In this document: positions 8,026-17,903 of the stretch, piece after piece
Layout: the number at the start of each line of letters is the position of its first letter
Numbering within the stretch: position 1 is the first letter of the stretch
Assembly (NCBI GenBank): GCA_024235095.1
Contig: JACKNC010000002.1
Location: 434,001-498,000 of the forward strand
DNA: 64,000 nucleotides
Reading direction: 5' to 3'
Origin: Gammaproteobacteria bacterium
Lineage (GTDB): Bacteria > Pseudomonadota > Gammaproteobacteria > Competibacterales > Competibacteraceae
Notes under the pieces: generated by a model
The model's input: the letters and a program-made list of their open reading frames with translations, nothing else
Databases searched by the model: none
What the model was told of the DNA's origin: nothing
Translations under genes and position numbers: made by a program

Positions 8026-11000
8026 ATGGCCATTCGCGTTGCACTCCATCATCAAACCGCTTACCGTTTCGACCGCCCGGTCGGCGTATCCCCCCATGTG
8101 ATTCGCCTGCGTCCAGCCCCACACGCTCGCACCCCGATTCATGCTTATTCGCTCAAGATCGAACCCGCCGGCAAGTATTTCATCAACTGGATGCAAGATC
8201 CCTTCGGCAACTTCCAGGCGCGGCTGGTGTTTCCTGAAAAAGTCCGAGAACTGGGCATTACCGTCGATCTGGTGGCCGAGATGACGGTGATCAATCCTTT
8301 CGATTTCTTCGTCGAAAGCTACGCCGAAAAATACCCCTTTACTTATGAACCGACTCTGTTTCGCGAATTGACGCCGTATCTGGAAATTCAGGAAAGCGGA
8401 CCGTTGCTCAACGAATGGCTGAATGGCGTCGACCGCACACCGAAAACCATTGTTGACTTCCTGGTCGACCTGAACCAGCGACTGAGTCAGGACATCGGTT
8501 ACATCATCCGTATGGAGCCTGGCGTGCAGACTTGCGAAGAAACGCTAGGCAAGCGCAGCGGCTCCTGCCGCGACACCGGCTGGCTGCTGGTGCAAATCCT
8601 GCGGCATTTAGGACTGGCGGCGCGCTTTGTTTCTGGCTACCTGATTCAGCTCACCGCCGATGTCAAGGCGCTGGATGGCCCTTCCGGCACCGAAGTTGAT
8701 TTCACGGACCTGCATGCCTGGGCTGAAGTGTTCGTACCGGGCGCGGGCTGGATCGGTTTGGATCCGACTTCTGGCCTGTTTGCCGGCGAGGGTCACATCC
8801 CATTGGCCTGCACCCCGACGCCCCCTAGCGCCGCGCCAGTCACCGGTTATACCGACAAATGCGAGACGGAATTCGGCTTTGACATGAAAGTAACGCGCAT
8901 CCACGAGGACCCGCGCGTTACTAAACCTTATACCGAAGAACAATGGCAAGCGATCGAAACACTGGGCTACCTGGTCGATAAGCAGTTACACACGGACGAC
9001 GTGCGCCTGACCATGGGCGGCGAACCGACTTTTGTCTCCATCGACGACATGGATGGCGCCGAATGGACGACCGCCGCCATCGGTCCCACCAAACGCAAAC
9101 TGGCGGGCCGCTTGCTGAAAAAACTGCGCGACCGTTTCGCGCCCTACGGCTTCCTGCATTACAGCCAGGGTAAATGGTACCCTGGCGAATCTCTGCCGCG
9201 CTGGGCGCTGTCCTGTTACTGGCGCAGCGACGACCTGCCGTTATGGCATGATCCGCGCTGGATCGCCGATGACGAAACGCCGCAAGGCTACGGTCCCGAC
9301 CAGGCGCGGGCATTTATCGCTGAACTGACCCGGCGGCTAGGGGTAGAAACAAACCACATTATCCCCGGCTATGAAGACGTATATTACTACCTGTGGAAAG
9401 AACGCACCCTGCCGGTCAACGTCGATCCGCTGAAGTACGACCTTAAGGACGATGAGGAACGCCGGCGGCTGGCGATCTTGCTGGAGCGAGGACTGAACAC
9501 GATCACCGGTTACGCGCTGCCGATTCGCTGGCATTACGCGCCGGACGGCGAACGCTGGATGAGCGGGCCGTGGGCGCTGCGCCGCGAGCATCTTTATCTG
9601 ATTCCCGGTGACTCACCCATGGGCTATCGGTTACCGCTGGCGGCGTTGCCCTGGGTCGGGGAGACGGACCGCGAAGTACCCCATCCCCAGTCATTATTTG
9701 AATTCCGCACCGCGCTCGGCGACACGCATGGCGAAGTCATGCGTCGCTACAGCGCATTCCTGCAAGGCCGGGGTGCTGCGCCGCGCGGTGACTTTCAGGA
9801 GCAACCGACAGCGGAGGCGGATACCAGCCCGGTCATCCATACTGCCCTGTGTGTGGAGCCGCGCGAAGGGCATATTTATATCTTCATGCCGCCGTTGGGG
9901 CAGTTGGAGCATTATCTGGATCTGCTGGCCTGCGTTGAGCAAACCGCCGCTGATCTGGAAATGCCGGTGCTGGTCGAGGGCTACGCCCCGCCGTCGGACT
10001 GGCGGTTGCGCAAGTTTGCCGTTACACCCGACCCCGGCGTCATCGAGGTGAATATCCATCCCGCCCGCGACTGGAATGAGCTGAAGCATAATGTTGAAGG
10101 GCTGTATGAGGATGCCCGGCAATCGCGGCTGGGTACGGAAAAATTTATGCTGGATGGTCGCCACACCGGCACCGGCGGCGGCAACCATGTAACCCTGGGC
10201 GGCGCAACGCCCAGCGATAGCCCGTTCCTGCGTCGCCCCGAAGTATTACGCAGCCTGATTACCTACTGGCAACACCACCCCAGTCTGTCCTACCTGTTCT
10301 CTGGACTGTTCATCGGCCCGACCAGCCAGGCGCCACGAGTGGACGAGGCGCGCAACGACAGCTTGTACGAGCTGGAAATCGCTTTCCGTGAAATGCCACC
10401 CGGCGAGGCCCCGCAACCGTGGCTAGTCGATCGGTTGTTGCGCAACCTGCTGGTGGATTTAAGCGGCAACACCCACCGCGCCGAATTCTGCATCGACAAG
10501 CTGTACTCGCCGGATTCCGCTACGGGTCGCTTGGGATTGGTGGAAATGCGCGCGTTTGAAATGCCGCCGCACGCCCGGATGAGCCTGATGCAAATGCTGT
10601 TGTTGCGCGGGCTGATCGCGCGGTTCTGGGAGCGGCCTTATCCGAATAAGGAACTGGTGCGCTGGGGAACGCAAATTCATGATCGCTTCCTGTTGCCGCA
10701 CTATGTTTGGGAAGACTTTAAGGATGTCATCAGCGAACTGAGCCAGGCGGGGTACCCCTTTGAAAGCGACTGGTTCCTACCGTTCTTCGAGTTCCGTTTC
10801 CCGCACTACGGCAACATCGTTCAGCGCGACATTGATCTGGAGCTGCGCCAGGCGTTGGAGCCGTGGCATGTGCTGGGCGAAGAGCAGGCGTTGGGCGGCA
10901 CCGCGCGCTATGTCGATTCCTCGGTAGAGCGGATGCAGGTCAAGGTGCGCGGGATGACCGGCGAACGGCATGTGGTGGCTTGCAATGGTCGGCGGATGCC

Positions 11001-11343
11001 GCTGCGACCGACCGATATTCCCGGTGAATATGTCGCCGGAGTTCGTTATCGGGCCTGGCTGCCGCCATCAGCTCTACACCCGACCGTGCCGATTCACACA
11101 CCATTGGTGTTCGATATCGTCGATACCTGGAATCAACGCTCCATCGGCGGCTGCACCTATCATGTCCAGCATCCCGGTGGGCGCAATCCCGATACATTCC
11201 CAGTCAATGCTAATGAAGCGGAAGCGCGGCGTTTCGCCCGGTTCTGGCCCTATGGCCACACGCCGGGGCCGATGACCGCGCCAACGGAAGAACCCAACCC
11301 CAATTTCCCTTATACTTTGGATTTGCGACGGCGCGAGGGATAA
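8026..11343 (+). CDS. Transglutaminase-like protein with C-terminal DUF2126
   Basis: A 1105-residue two-part protein. Residues 1-290 are a bacterial transglutaminase-like cysteine protease fold: the catalytic Cys is in GSCRDTGWLL (about residue 181), His in DLHAWAEVF (about 229), Asp in GLDPTSG (about 246). From about residue 310 a long DUF2126 region follows, starting near LTMGGEPTFVS. The two halves occur as one protein in many proteobacteria, often beside alpha-E/DUF403 and circularly permuted ATP-grasp genes. Those partners are not adjacent here. The role is thought to be peptide or amide-bond modification but is not established. GAAGGA serves as ribosome site. Confidence 0.88.
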   Translation: MAIRVALHHQTAYRFDRPVGVSPHVIRLRPAPHARTPIHAYSLKIEPAGKYFINWMQDPFGNFQARLVFPEKVRELGITVDLVAEMTVINPFDFFVESYAEKYPFTYEPTLFRELTPYLEIQESGPLLNEWLNGVDRTPKTIVDFLVDLNQRLSQDIGYIIRMEPGVQTCEETLGKRSGSCRDTGWLLVQILRHLGLAARFVSGYLIQLTADVKALDGPSGTEVDFTDLHAWAEVFVPGAGWIGLDPTSGLFAGEGHIPLACTPTPPSAAPVTGYTDKCETEFGFDMKVTRIHEDPRVTKPYTEEQWQAIETLGYLVDKQLHTDDVRLTMGGEPTFVSIDDMDGAEWTTAAIGPTKRKLAGRLLKKLRDRFAPYGFLHYSQGKWYPGESLPRWALSCYWRSDDLPLWHDPRWIADDETPQGYGPDQARAFIAELTRRLGVETNHIIPGYEDVYYYLWKERTLPVNVDPLKYDLKDDEERRRLAILLERGLNTITGYALPIRWHYAPDGERWMSGPWALRREHLYLIPGDSPMGYRLPLAALPWVGETDREVPHPQSLFEFRTALGDTHGEVMRRYSAFLQGRGAAPRGDFQEQPTAEADTSPVIHTALCVEPREGHIYIFMPPLGQLEHYLDLLACVEQTAADLEMPVLVEGYAPPSDWRLRKFAVTPDPGVIEVNIHPARDWNELKHNVEGLYEDARQSRLGTEKFMLDGRHTGTGGGNHVTLGGATPSDSPFLRRPEVLRSLITYWQHHPSLSYLFSGLFIGPTSQAPRVDEARNDSLYELEIAFREMPPGEAPQPWLVDRLLRNLLVDLSGNTHRAEFCIDKLYSPDSATGRLGLVEMRAFEMPPHARMSLMQMLLLRGLIARFWERPYPNKELVRWGTQIHDRFLLPHYVWEDFKDVISELSQAGYPFESDWFLPFFEFRFPHYGNIVQRDIDLELRQALEPWHVLGEEQALGGTARYVDSSVERMQVKVRGMTGERHVVACNGRRMPLRPTDIPGEYVAGVRYRAWLPPSALHPTVPIHTPLVFDIVDTWNQRSIGGCTYHVQHPGGRNPDTFPVNANEAEARRFARFWPYGHTPGPMTAPTEEPNPNFPYTLDLRRREG

Positions 11344-11422
11344 ATCACTGACGGAGTCGACCATGTTCAAAGTTGGCTCCGTTTACTGCTTAATGTTCTA
11401 AAAAAACTTGCGGAATCCGGGC

Positions 11423-11806
11423 ATGAACTTTGGGGATCACATCCGGCGAATTCGCCAAAGACGTTATCAATTTAACCAACAGTACTCCATAGAGAGCATC
11501 GCTGGGCGCATTGGCGTGGAGCCAGTCGATCTTGAACGGATCGAACGCAATCACAGGCCGCCGGATGAACAAATACTACGGCGACTGGCGGACGATTTAG
11601 ACGAGGACATGGATGTATTGCTTGCATTGGTGGGCGAAATCGCCAGTGATATTCGCGAGACGATTATCCGCCGCCCTGTCCTGTTTTCGGAATTGGTTCG
11701 GGGAGCGAGCGATTTGCCCGATGAAAAGCTGATCATGATGATCCGTAAAATTGCGAGTGATCGATCCAGGCGCCGCTCTAAACCTTCAAGAGTCGTCAAT
11801 CCATGA
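11423..11806 (+). CDS. XRE-type helix-turn-helix protein
   Basis: A 127-residue cytoplasmic protein with an N-terminal XRE/Cro-like HTH (residues 1-65). FGDHIRRIRQRRYQFNQQYS begins it, and SIAGRIGVEPVDLERIERN is the recognition unit. The C-terminal half is helical and ends in a basic RSRRRSKPSR stretch. The ATG at 11423 is chosen over a TTG 15 bases upstream since it starts the conserved domain. Its last four bases overlap the ATG of the polysaccharide deacetylase gene, so the two are translationally coupled. That suggests it regulates or responds to the same surface-glycan process, but this is inference. Confidence 0.7.
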   Translation: MNFGDHIRRIRQRRYQFNQQYSIESIAGRIGVEPVDLERIERNHRPPDEQILRRLADDLDEDMDVLLALVGEIASDIRETIIRRPVLFSELVRGASDLPDEKLIMMIRKIASDRSRRRSKPSRVVNP

Positions 11807-12462
11807 AGGTTGTACAGAGCTGGGATGACGGGATTGTCGATGACGTCAGGCTGACCGAACTGCTGCGGCGGTTCGGGGCCAAGGCAACCTTTAATCTGAA
11901 TCCGGGCCTGCATCAAAACCAGCGGTCGTTCAGTTTTCAGTATGGAGATAAGGAGGTCTGGCGTCTTGGCCGCGCTGAATTGATTGATGTGTACGCTGGT
12001 TTCGAAATTGCCAATCATTCCCTGACCCATCCTTATTTACCCGACCTGTCTCCAGCGGATTTAACGCATGAGGTGCAGGACAGCCGGCATCTTTTGCAAG
12101 ACTGGTTTCAACAGCCGGTTCGGGGGTTCTGTTACCCGTTCGGCGCTTTCAATCCGGCAGTTAAGGATGCAGTACGTGCGACCGGTCATGTTTACGCGCG
12201 CACCGTGGCTGCACTTGAATCGGTGTTTCCGCCTGTCGATCCATTGGAGTTTGGCGCGAATTGCCATTTTACCGATCCCGCTTTCTGGACTCGTTACGAA
12301 CGCGCCAAGGCGTCAAATAGCGTATTTTTCTTCTGGGGCCACAGTTATGAGCTGGTCAATGAAACCCTGTGGGCTGATCTGGAGAATAAAATTGCGGGTA
12401 TCAGCGCCGATTCCGCAGCGGAGTGGGTGAATCTCGAAACTCTGTTTGTCCAAGAGGGATGA
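11803..12462 (+). CDS. Polysaccharide deacetylase-family protein
   Basis: A 219-residue NodB-homology domain protein without an obvious signal peptide. Motif 1 is SWDDGIVDD (the catalytic and metal-binding Asp pair of TFDDG), motif 2 is NHSLTHPYL (the HxxxH metal ligands), and GFCYPFGAFNP matches the RxPxG-like motif 3 region. Family members remove N- or O-acetyl groups from polysaccharides using a divalent metal. It overlaps the XRE gene by four bases. It converges with uppP with a ten-base gap, too short for a separate terminator. Confidence 0.8.
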   Translation: MKVVQSWDDGIVDDVRLTELLRRFGAKATFNLNPGLHQNQRSFSFQYGDKEVWRLGRAELIDVYAGFEIANHSLTHPYLPDLSPADLTHEVQDSRHLLQDWFQQPVRGFCYPFGAFNPAVKDAVRATGHVYARTVAALESVFPPVDPLEFGANCHFTDPAFWTRYERAKASNSVFFFWGHSYELVNETLWADLENKIAGISADSAAEWVNLETLFVQEG

Positions 12463-12472
12463 TAATGGCGCG

Positions 12473-13294
12473 TTAGCCCTGACTGATCCAGGGATGATAG
12501 TGAAAATACAGTAACAGCAGACCGCCGAACACGATCCGATACCAGGCGAAGGGCGCGAAGCTGTGTTGCCCCACATACCCTAACATGAAGCGCACCACTG
12601 CCAGTCCGCCCAGGAAAGCTGCGACGAAACCGACTGCGAATATCGGTATATCCGCCAAAGTCAAATGGCCCCATTCTTTAAGAAGACTGTATAAGGTTGC
12701 CGCAAACATGGTGGGAATCGCCAGAAAGAATGAAAATTCAGTTGCTGCAAACCGCGATAACCCACCCAGCATTCCTCCCATGATGGTCGCTCCTGATCGC
12801 GACACTCCCGGAAACAATGCAAAGCTCTGGGCAATACCGACCAGCAAAGCGTCTTTCCAGGCCATGTCGTCCACGGCTTGCACTCGACTGGCTTTTGCAT
12901 AACGTTCGATCAGCAGAATCGCTATGCCGCCGACGACCAGAGCGCCCGCGACTGTGACCGGATTGAAAAGATAGTGGGTAATGTATTTGTGCAACAGTAA
13001 ACCGAGCGCTGCCGCCGGCGCGAAGGCAATGATCAGGTTCAGAACTAACCGCTGAGCCTTGCGGTCCCGGTTCAGATTCAGGGCCACATTGAATAGCCGT
13101 TCCCGGTAAATCCAGACCACCGCCAGAATGGCGCCAAGCTGGATGAAGATTTCAAAAGTCTCGGCGCGCGGCCCGGTAAAATTCAGAAAATCCCCTACAA
13201 TAATTAAGTGACCGGTGCTGGAAATAGGCAGGAATTCCGAGGCGGCTTCCACCAAGCCCAGAATCAGCGCTTTTAAAATCAATAGAATATCCAA
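12473..13294 (-). CDS. uppP: Undecaprenyl-diphosphatase
   Basis: A 273-residue inner-membrane phosphatase (BacA family) that dephosphorylates undecaprenyl pyrophosphate to recycle the lipid carrier for peptidoglycan and O-antigen synthesis; extra copies give bacitracin resistance. The two active-site motifs are present: EAASEFLPISSTGHLI near residues 17-32 and PGVSRSGATI near 161-170. The first motif has A-A-S where most homologues have G-x-T, a conservative change. About eight hydrophobic helices are visible. Length agrees with the family. It is monocistronic and faces the DUF4124 gene across about 100 bases of divergent promoter region. Confidence 0.93.
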   Translation of the reverse strand: MDILLILKALILGLVEAASEFLPISSTGHLIIVGDFLNFTGPRAETFEIFIQLGAILAVVWIYRERLFNVALNLNRDRKAQRLVLNLIIAFAPAAALGLLLHKYITHYLFNPVTVAGALVVGGIAILLIERYAKASRVQAVDDMAWKDALLVGIAQSFALFPGVSRSGATIMGGMLGGLSRFAATEFSFFLAIPTMFAATLYSLLKEWGHLTLADIPIFAVGFVAAFLGGLAVVRFMLGYVGQHSFAPFAWYRIVFGGLLLLYFHYHPWISQG

Positions 13295-13392
13295 AAGTAC
13301 TCCTTCAGACCCTGGCTGAATAATGGAGTTATATTCTAGCAGTTCGCTTCATAGCATTCGACACGCCAACAACGTGTTGGGAAGAATTGACC

Positions 13393-14019
13393 ATGAATCA
13401 CAAGATTTTGTTTTTCATGATTATTGCGCTAGCGTCGCTGACGCTGAGCGGGATCGCTGACGCCCAGGAAGTTTATAAGTGGACGGACGCCAGCGGGCAA
13501 GTGCATTACAGCCAGAAAAAACCGGAGACGACCGATCAGGTGCAGACTCTCGATATTCCATTGCCGCCGCCGGCGGATCCTTCCAGCGCTGACGTAGATG
13601 CCGAGGTTGCCCGCCTTAACGCGCTGTCTGAACAAATGGCCCGCGAGCGTGAGGAAGCGGAAAAAGCCCGCCAGGAACAGGCGATTCGCGATCTGGAGCA
13701 AAAAAATAAGGCATTGGAGAATGCATTGCTGAAACAGAAACTTGAACAACAGCAATCGGAAGAGGATGACCGCAACCCCTCGAGCAGCAGCTATCCCCCG
13801 GTTTATTCCTATCCTTTTCCCTATCCGCCCTATTATCCGCCTTCCTACCCGCCTGGCCCTCCGCGTCCTCCCTATCACCGGCCTTGTCAATCGCCCGCCT
13901 GTCAGCAACTCATGCCGCCATCAAAACCGGCGTCTGCTCTGGCCAAACCCAATCCGCCGTTCAGGCCGCCGCCGGCGGGTCTTGCGCCAACCACGCAGGG
14001 CGTGTTCCGGGGACAATAA
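13393..14019 (+). CDS. DUF4124-domain periplasmic protein
   Basis: A 208-residue exported protein. The signal peptide ends after GIADA, then the DUF4124 motif EVYKWTDASGQVHYSQKKP follows at about residues 26-44. Residues 70-125 are a charged helical, probably coiled-coil, stretch rich in Glu, Arg and Gln. The C-terminal third is Pro/Tyr-rich (PPYYPPSYPPGPPRPP) and probably extended. DUF4124 proteins are widespread in gamma- and betaproteobacteria and their function is unknown; they are thought to be envelope proteins. The ATG at 13393 has GGGAAG upstream, and a TTG six bases earlier is less likely. Confidence 0.75.
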   Translation: MNHKILFFMIIALASLTLSGIADAQEVYKWTDASGQVHYSQKKPETTDQVQTLDIPLPPPADPSSADVDAEVARLNALSEQMAREREEAEKARQEQAIRDLEQKNKALENALLKQKLEQQQSEEDDRNPSSSSYPPVYSYPFPYPPYYPPSYPPGPPRPPYHRPCQSPACQQLMPPSKPASALAKPNPPFRPPPAGLAPTTQGVFRGQ

Positions 14020-14126
14020 GCAAAGGGCGCGATGATGCAGGTCTAGGCTAAAATCTTTTTGGAAAAGGCGCATCGTGTTGCGCGAAGCAACGCGGTCAAC
14101 GATGAGACCCTGTGGAGCAGTTAATC

Positions 14127-14813
14127 GTGGAAGAGACTTATGCCTTGGGATTTGATGTTTACGGTACGCTGGTAGACCCACTGGCGCTCGCCGAACCTTT
14201 GCGCGCCTTGGTCGGCGAGCAGGCTGCGCAATTCGCCAGTGTCTGGCGAACCAAACAACTGGAATACTCCTTCCGGCGCGGTTTGATGCGGCGCTATGCC
14301 GATTTTGATGTCTGCACCCGGCAGGCGTTGCGCTATACCCAGCAAACCTTGCGTTGCGAACTTCCCGAGTCCGACCAGGACCGCTTGCTGGAAGCCTATC
14401 TTTATCTACCCATGTTTCCGGAAGTCGCCGCCAGTCTGGCCACCCTCAGGACGAACGGTCTGCGTTTGGTGGCGTTCTCAAATGGTGTGGAAGCCAGTAT
14501 CCGGGCCTTGCTCGCCAATTCCGGAGTGCTGCCCTTGCTGGAGGACGTGGTCAGCGTGGACGATTTGCGCACCTTCAAGCCCGATCCAGAAGTCTACGCC
14601 TATCTGGCAAGGCGGACGGGACGAGCGCCCAACGAAACCTGGTTGGTGTCCAGCAACGCCTGGGATGTGATCGGCGCGAAAGCCGCCGGGTTACGCGCTG
14701 TCTGGGTAAAACGCCAAGCAGACATGATTTTCGACCCCTGGGAGGTCGAACCGGATATTGTGGTGAGCGGTCTGGATGAATTACCGGCCCGGTTCGCCAG
14801 GCCAGTAGAATAA
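14127..14813 (+). CDS. Haloacid dehalogenase, type II
   Basis: A 228-residue HAD-superfamily hydrolase. Motif I is GFDVYGTLVDP with the nucleophile Asp near residue 10. WRTKQLEYSF carries the substrate-binding Arg typical of L-2-haloacid dehalogenases. Motif II is the Ser of AFSNG, motif III the Lys of FKPDPEVY, and motif IV SSNAWDVIGAK. Such enzymes convert L-2-haloalkanoic acids to D-2-hydroxy acids by direct displacement, though many homologues have other or unknown substrates. GTG at 14127 is chosen because GGAG lies nine bases before it; an in-frame GTG at 14112 lacks this. It is convergent with hppA. Confidence 0.82.
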   Translation: MEETYALGFDVYGTLVDPLALAEPLRALVGEQAAQFASVWRTKQLEYSFRRGLMRRYADFDVCTRQALRYTQQTLRCELPESDQDRLLEAYLYLPMFPEVAASLATLRTNGLRLVAFSNGVEASIRALLANSGVLPLLEDVVSVDDLRTFKPDPEVYAYLARRTGRAPNETWLVSSNAWDVIGAKAAGLRAVWVKRQADMIFDPWEVEPDIVVSGLDELPARFARPVE

Positions 14814-14850
14814 AACGTATCGAAATCCTTGAAAAAGCCCTCACCTCTAA

Positions 14851-14876
14851 CCCCTCTCCCGCAAGCGGGCGAGGGG
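14851..14876. terminator. Hairpin repeat between convergent genes
   Basis: CCCCTC-T-CCCGC-AA-GCGGG-C-GAGGGG forms a strong stem with one mismatch pair. It lies between the ends of the dehalogenase and hppA genes. Related sequences recur at 29772-29797 and 36680-36705, so this is a dispersed palindromic repeat that may double as a bidirectional terminator. No run of T follows. Confidence 0.5.
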
Positions 14877-14894
14877 AGCGAACGGTTTGGCTTC

Positions 14895-16931
14895 CTAGAC
14901 AATAAACGGCACCAGAATCAGCGATACGATGGAGAGCAGCTTAACCAGAATATTCATTGCTGGACCGCTGGTGTCTTTGAAGGGATCGCCGACGGTATCA
15001 CCGATCACCGCCGCCGCGTGAGCATCGCTGCCCTTGCGCTCGCCTTCCAGCTTGCCGGCTTCGATCGCCTTCTTAGCGTTATCCCAGGCGCCGCCAGCGT
15101 TGGACATCAACAACGCCATGGTCATGCCAGTTAGCAAGGCGCCTAGCAACATCCCGCCTAGCGCTACTGGTCCGAAAAAGAAACCGACAATGACCGGTGA
15201 GATAATGGCCAACATTCCCGGTGGAATCATTTCCCGTAACGCGGCATCGGTCGAGATCGTCACGCAACGCGCAGTGTCCGGTTTGGCGGTGCCTTGCAGC
15301 AAACCGGGGATTTCGCGGAACTGGCGGCGAATCTCCGTCACCATCTCCATGGCTGCCCGACCTACCGAACTCATGGTCATAGCCGCTGCCAAGAGGATGA
15401 CCATGCCGCCCAGGAGAACGCCAATGATGACCTTGGGTTCGGTGATATCCATCGGCAGAGGTTGCCCCATTTTCAGTTCAACTGCTTGTTTGTACGAAAC
15501 AAACAGCGCCAGCGCGGTCAGCGCCGCCGAGCCAATCGCGAAACCTTTACCGGTGGCGGCAGTGGTATTGCCGATGGCGTCCAACTCGTCAGTAATCGCC
15601 CGTACTTCCGGAGGTTGATGCGACATTTCGGCGATGCCGCCCGCGTTATCGGAGATCGGACCTGATGCGTCGATGGTCATAGTGACGCCGGCAGTCGCCA
15701 GCATACCAACCGCCGCAATAGCGATACCATACTGACCTGCGGTCTGATGCGCCACAAAGATGGCCAGCACGATGATTAACATCGGCACGGCGCAGCTTTC
15801 CATGCCCACGGCCAAGCCAGTGATGATGTTGGTGGCCGGTCCGGTTTTGCAGGACTGCGCAATGCGCGTGACCGGCTTGGACGAAGTGTAGTACCAAGCG
15901 GCCCGGCCAATGGCTACTCCCGCCAGGTTACCCGCCAGAATAGCGAAGAACAACGGCCAGCCGTAGCCAAACACCAGTATGGTCAGCAATGTCAGCGTCA
16001 GGAAGACCACTGCGGCGCTGGTTTCGGAAATCGCCAGCGCCTGTTCCGGCCCATACTTTTTGAAGGTATTCATGCCGTAAATGCCGACCAGGGAAGAGAT
16101 CAGCCCAATGACCGCCAGCGTCAGCGGCAGCGCCAGCAACATGGAGCGGCTGACATCGCCGCCAAAATATTGGGTCAATTCAGCAGCGGTAAGAGTCGCC
16201 GCGAGCGTAACCGACGCCACCATCGCACCTACATAGGATTCAAAAATATCCGCGCCCATGCCGGCAATGTCGCCGACGTTATCGCCGACATTATCGGCAA
16301 TCACGCCCGGATTGCGTGGATCATCTTCGGGAATGCCCGCCTCGACCTTGCCAACCAGGTCCGAACCTACGTCGGCAGCCTTGGTGAAAATGCCGCCGCC
16401 GACCCGGGCGAACAGCGCAATCGATGAGGCGCCCATGGAAAAGCCCCAGATGACTGAAACCGAATGGGGATCAACAGCCAGATCGGAAGCCAGTCCGGTA
16501 TACAGCAGACCTAACCCCAGCAGTCCAAAACTGGCGACGGCCAGACCCATCACCGCGCCGCCGTCGAATCCCACCAACAACGCCTGTCCCGCGCCATGCT
16601 CCCGCGCTGCTGCGGTAACGCGGACATTGGCCTTGGTCGCGGCGTACATCCCGATCAGACCGGCCAGCCCCGAAGCCGCCGCGCCTAACAGGAAGGAGAG
16701 ACTGGCGCCAAAACCGTATTGCACCGACAGCAGAATCGCAATAACCAATGCAAAGATGGCGATCTTGAAATACTGCGCTTTTAAGTAGGTCATCGCCCCC
16801 AGGTGAATCTCATCAGAGATCGCGGTCATCACCGCGTCCCCCGTGGATTGGCGAACGATTCCTTTGTAGAGCATCATGGCGGCGCCCAGCCCGAGCAGGC
16901 CCGCCAATAGTGATATGATTCCCAAGACCAT
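14895..16931 (-). CDS. hppA: Membrane-bound H+-translocating pyrophosphatase
   Basis: A 678-residue polytopic enzyme that couples pyrophosphate hydrolysis to cation pumping across the inner membrane. The pyrophosphate-binding region includes [20 protein letters not shown] and the acidic cluster [20 protein letters not shown]. The later motifs [13 protein letters not shown] and [16 protein letters not shown] are also intact. The K+-sensitivity site reads [10 protein letters not shown], with Ala where K+-independent enzymes have Lys, which suggests a K+-dependent subtype. ATG 16931 follows GGAG; upstream codons in this frame do not look coding. It may recover energy from pyrophosphate made by polymer or glycogen synthesis. 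Confidence 0.95.
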   Translation of the reverse strand: MVLGIISLLAGLLGLGAAMMLYKGIVRQSTGDAVMTAISDEIHLGAMTYLKAQYFKIAIFALVIAILLSVQYGFGASLSFLLGAAASGLAGLIGMYAATKANVRVTAAAREHGAGQALLVGFDGGAVMGLAVASFGLLGLGLLYTGLASDLAVDPHSVSVIWGFSMGASSIALFARVGGGIFTKAADVGSDLVGKVEAGIPEDDPRNPGVIADNVGDNVGDIAGMGADIFESYVGAMVASVTLAATLTAAELTQYFGGDVSRSMLLALPLTLAVIGLISSLVGIYGMNTFKKYGPEQALAISETSAAVVFLTLTLLTILVFGYGWPLFFAILAGNLAGVAIGRAAWYYTSSKPVTRIAQSCKTGPATNIITGLAVGMESCAVPMLIIVLAIFVAHQTAGQYGIAIAAVGMLATAGVTMTIDASGPISDNAGGIAEMSHQPPEVRAITDELDAIGNTTAATGKGFAIGSAALTALALFVSYKQAVELKMGQPLPMDITEPKVIIGVLLGGMVILLAAAMTMSSVGRAAMEMVTEIRRQFREIPGLLQGTAKPDTARCVTISTDAALREMIPPGMLAIISPVIVGFFFGPVALGGMLLGALLTGMTMALLMSNAGGAWDNAKKAIEAGKLEGERKGSDAHAAAVIGDTVGDPFKDTSGPAMNILVKLLSIVSLILVPFIV

Positions 16932-17381
16932 AGAGTTCTCCACAACAGGGTTTGAATTCGGCGCCGCCCAGCCAAACGGACGGCATGTTATTGAATACGG
17001 GTAGTCAGTTACCGACGTAGCCACCCAAGCGAGCAAAAAACATGCCCTTTGCCCAAGATGCTCCGACCATCCTGGCCAACCCGTTTATACATCCACGTTA
17101 AAGTGGTTGAATTATAAGCCGACCTGACCAGACGATGAGCGAATCAATAAAAAATGACGAGCAGGATGGAGCTCAAAAGCGCATGATCATGAGCAGGTTG
17201 CGCCCAATTGGTCAATAATATCTTACTGAGGCGTCTCGAAACGGACAATTTTCGAGGCGCGCCCTTGCAGGGAGGCTGAAACCAGGCGGGCGCCGCGACG
17301 ATCGCGTTGTATTCCGTAGCCCTGCCTTGAAATAAGGCGGGGAACGCCCTTTGATGGAACATCACCAGGAGAGATGCAAAG
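16932..17381. other. Intergenic region between hppA and the CBS gene
   Basis: This 450-base divergent region has no convincing gene. An imperfect inverted repeat (10 of 11 bases) lies at 17231-17260 (GCGTCTCGAAA ... TTTCGAGGCGC) without a T-run. A shorter stem GCCTT/AAGGC lies just before the CBS gene at about 17314-17328. Promoters for both flanking genes must be here, but none could be assigned. A small RNA or leader structure cannot be excluded. Confidence 0.3.
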
Positions 17382-17810
17382 ATGAAGTGCAAACACTATA
17401 TGGTATCCGCGCCGACGTATGTGCTCGATACCGAGCCGCTGTCGGAAGCCGTATCCATCATGGTCCGCAAACACATGCAGGATTTGATGGTGGTCAACGA
17501 TCAGCATGAATTCATTGGGACTATCAATTCCTTCATGTTTTCGAAGATGTTGTTGCCGTCTGAGCCGCAATTGCCGGACGACGCCGAGAATGAATCCGCC
17601 GAGGATGTGGACAACCGGCTGATTCCCCACTTGCACCGCAAGGTGGGCGACTTTGCTGCTTCTCACCCGGTGGTCGAACCGGAAGCCCCGTTGTCGGATG
17701 CGTTGCGACTGTTGTCAGAAGGGTATATCCGGTTGCCGGTGGTGGGGCCGGATCGCAAGTTGGTGGGTTCACTGTCCTCCCTCACGATTCTCCGACGGTT
17801 CCGGTTTTAA
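17382..17810 (+). CDS. CBS-domain pair protein
   Basis: A 142-residue soluble protein made of two CBS motifs. The first spans residues 1-60 (VLDTEPLSEAVSIMVRKHMQ, then DLMVVNDQHEFIGTI). The second spans residues 78-142 (VEPEAPLSDALRLLSEGYIR, LPVVGPDRKLVGSL). CBS pairs bind adenine nucleotides or related ligands and usually regulate a partner. Here there is no attached effector domain. A strong terminator follows, so it is a single-gene unit. GGAG precedes the ATG. The partner is unknown. Confidence 0.82.
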   Translation: MKCKHYMVSAPTYVLDTEPLSEAVSIMVRKHMQDLMVVNDQHEFIGTINSFMFSKMLLPSEPQLPDDAENESAEDVDNRLIPHLHRKVGDFAASHPVVEPEAPLSDALRLLSEGYIRLPVVGPDRKLVGSLSSLTILRRFRF

Positions 17811-17814
17811 CTCT

Positions 17815-17848
17815 CCGGTCGGGCAACGCTCTGCTTTTGCCCGACCGG
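17815..17848 (+). terminator. Rho-independent-type terminator after the CBS gene
   Basis: A perfect 12-bp stem, CCGGTCGGGCAA (17815-17826) paired with TTGCCCGACCGG (17837-17848), has a 10-base loop. It starts five bases after the CBS stop codon and is followed by CTTTGCTT, a weak T tract. Confidence 0.8.
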
Positions 17849-17903
17849 CTTTGCTTAGCAGGGCAATGATTTTTTATAACCTTGCGCGAGGAGGCCCTCG
17901 ATC

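Noticed and set aside
17120..17380. Possible riboswitch or small RNA before the CBS gene
   Set aside because: Some short stems are present but no known riboswitch core or promoter/terminator pair could be recognised.
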